Assembly: GCA_023129805.1 (NCBI GenBank) | Contig: JAGMBK010000113.1 | Span: forward strand, 1 to 5,270 | Reading direction: 5' to 3' | DNA: 5,270 bases | DNA from: Candidatus Zixiibacteriota bacterium | GTDB lineage: Bacteria > Zixibacteria > MSB-5A5 > SM1-73 | Part shown: piece after piece, positions 4,083 through 5,270 of the stretch | Numbering within the stretch: the stretch's first letter is position 1 | Layout: every line of letters begins with the position of its first letter | Position numbers and translations under genes: made by a program | Notes under the pieces: model-generated | Databases searched by the model: none | Seen by the model: the letters and a program-made list of their open reading frames with translations, nothing else | What the model was told of the DNA's origin: nothing

Positions 4083-5270
4083 TTAATTTATTGGTGCTAT
4101 CACTGTGGCAATATATTTCGGATCGGAGAAATATTTCTGCGCCACCGTTTGAACCGTCTGGGGGGTAAGCTTCTCCAATTGATCAATATAGGTATCCCAG
4201 AATTCCCATCCACAGGTAACCAAAACCGGCGCCACCATCATCCCGTAGAAATGAAGCTTCTCCTCCTGATAATACCGGTGAGTTTTGGAGGAGACTATCA
4301 CGCCTTGGAGTTGTTTCTCCTCCGGAGGCTTTGAAGCTAACTCCTCCAGCACCTTTACCGTTGAGTCTAAAATTCTCTCCACTTTCTCAGGCGAATTGGT
4401 GAGAATTGAGATGTTTAAGGTGGAAAATTCCTTCTGAGTTTCCAAATAGGCTGAAACATGAGTGGCTAAAGGATCTTCTCCTTCGGTCAAAGCCTGCGAC
4501 AAGGGGGAAGTTTCTCCTAAATTCAGAATCTCGGTCAGCATATCAAAAGCATAGTAGTCCGGATCGTCATATCTGGGAGCATTCAGGCAAAGATTCACAT
4601 AGGTGTTTCGACTGTCAACCTTCTTATACTTTGCCTCACGATCGGCTGGAGGGATGAACTGAATCTCCGCTTGGGGAGGAAGAGGTCTTTCTGCTATACT
4701 GCCGTAGTACCTTTCAATTAACCCTTTCATCTCCTCTGTCTCAAAGTCACCGATGACCAGGGCGATCATGTTGTTCGGCTCATAATAGGTGTGATAGTAG
4801 TCGAGTATTTCCTCCTTAGTCAGGCGGGAGATGATTTCATCACTTCCCAGCACCGTTCGGGCGTAGGGCGTGCCTTTGTAGGCTGTAGAGTCGAAAAACT
4901 TCTCCACCTGATAGTCAATGTTGTCTTCAGCCTGTTTGATCTCCTCGATCACCACCTTCCTCTCCTTGACAAACTCTTCATCCGGGATTATGGAGTTGAA
5001 AAGCATGTCCGACTGAACGGAAAGCCCGGTCTCGATAAACTCATTGGGCATCAAAACCATGTAACAGGTAACCTCCTTGCTGGTGAAGGCGTTGATATAA
5101 CCTCCCTTGGCTTTGATCCCCTCGGTAATGTCTTCTCTGCTTCTGGTTTTGGTCCCATCAAATAGAAGATGTTCCAGAAAATGGGTAACCCCATTGTTTG
5201 CGTCTGTCTCATATTTGCTTCCCGCATTCACGTAAACCATACAGGCGATCATGGGATTGGCATGTTTTTC
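4083..5270 (-). CDS. M16 zinc peptidase, catalytic subunit, 5' end outside window
   Basis: 395 residues are visible; the frame is open to the right edge (first codons read EKHANP), and comparison with the partner suggests about 40 residues are missing, including any signal peptide. The inverted zinc motif H30-F-L-E33-H34 lies in GVTHFLEHLLFDGT, and the third zinc ligand is E110 in VVIEEI, 75 residues after H34, normal for M16. Glu33 would be the catalytic base. The N-terminal domain continues with conserved TPYARTVLGSDE and YYEPNNMIALVIGDF. The C-terminal domain lacks the usual Arg/Tyr pair: the corresponding stretch (about residues 248-275) reads TSPLSQAL and later DPLATHVSAYL. The chain therefore probably needs the downstream subunit to bind substrate, as in the Sphingomonas A1 Sph2681/Sph2682 heterodimer. 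It is followed by the second M16 gene after 142 bases filled with palindromes. Probably exported, like its partner; substrate unknown. Confidence 0.93.
   Translation of the reverse strand, partial: EKHANPMIACMVYVNAGSKYETDANNGVTHFLEHLLFDGTKTRSREDITEGIKAKGGYINAFTSKEVTCYMVLMPNEFIETGLSVQSDMLFNSIIPDEEFVKERKVVIEEIKQAEDNIDYQVEKFFDSTAYKGTPYARTVLGSDEIISRLTKEEILDYYHTYYEPNNMIALVIGDFETEEMKGLIERYYGSIAERPLPPQAEIQFIPPADREAKYKKVDSRNTYVNLCLNAPRYDDPDYYAFDMLTEILNLGETSPLSQALTEGEDPLATHVSAYLETQKEFSTLNISILTNSPEKVERILDSTVKVLEELASKPPEEKQLQGVIVSSKTHRYYQEEKLHFYGMMVAPVLVTCGWEFWDTYIDQLEKLTPQTVQTVAQKYFSDPKYIATVIAPIN

Noticed and set aside
4791..5165. A 124-codon plus-strand open frame opposite the catalytic M16 gene
   Set aside because: It is antisense to a clearly conserved coding sequence and shows no recognisable domain.

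Overview
The window looks like chromosomal DNA from an uncultured Gram-negative-type bacterium. The pointers are a split M16 (pitrilysin-type) zinc peptidase whose second subunit carries an export signal, a cysteine-tagged membrane pentapeptide protein, and many short palindromes between genes. The phylum cannot be told from the sequence; there is no rRNA, tRNA, CRISPR array or recognisable transposase.

Layout from left to right. (1) Positions 3-455, plus strand: the C-terminal end of a repeat protein built from G-x-x-x-D-x-x-G-x-D-x-Y units. (2) Positions 452-579: a gene-free stretch packed with four hairpins. (3) Positions 597-2066, minus strand: a 489-residue pentapeptide-repeat membrane protein with an N-terminal Cys/His cluster, thirteen uninterrupted 11-residue repeats and a C-terminal two-helix, channel-like module without a potassium filter. 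A good candidate sigma-70-type promoter lies upstream of it. (4) Positions 2304-2582, plus strand: a 92-residue protein with two predicted zinc-binding modules, divergent from (3). (5) Positions 2609-3940 and 4083-5270, both minus strand: an apparent operon of two M16 proteins. The upstream one (4083-5270, running off the window edge) has the zinc motif HFLEH. The downstream one has lost it (DFTNR) but keeps the Arg/Tyr pair that the first one lacks. They probably form one heterodimeric peptidase.

The strongest unexplained signal is in the gaps between genes. Seven palindromes (four at 452-577, three at 3959-4061) share one architecture: a GTAG or GGAG tetranucleotide at the 5' foot, a variable GC-rich stem, and a TTTA or TTCA in or beside the loop. 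This is the architecture of REP (repetitive extragenic palindromic) sequences, which in other bacteria are mobilised by RAYT transposases (REP-associated Y1 tyrosine transposases). The stems differ between copies but keep pairing by compensatory changes. Some copies are arranged head to head like BIMEs. One supplies the stop codon of the repeat protein, and three fill the gap inside the M16 operon, one of them next to the ribosome binding site of the second gene. The RAYT link is inference, since no such gene is in the window.
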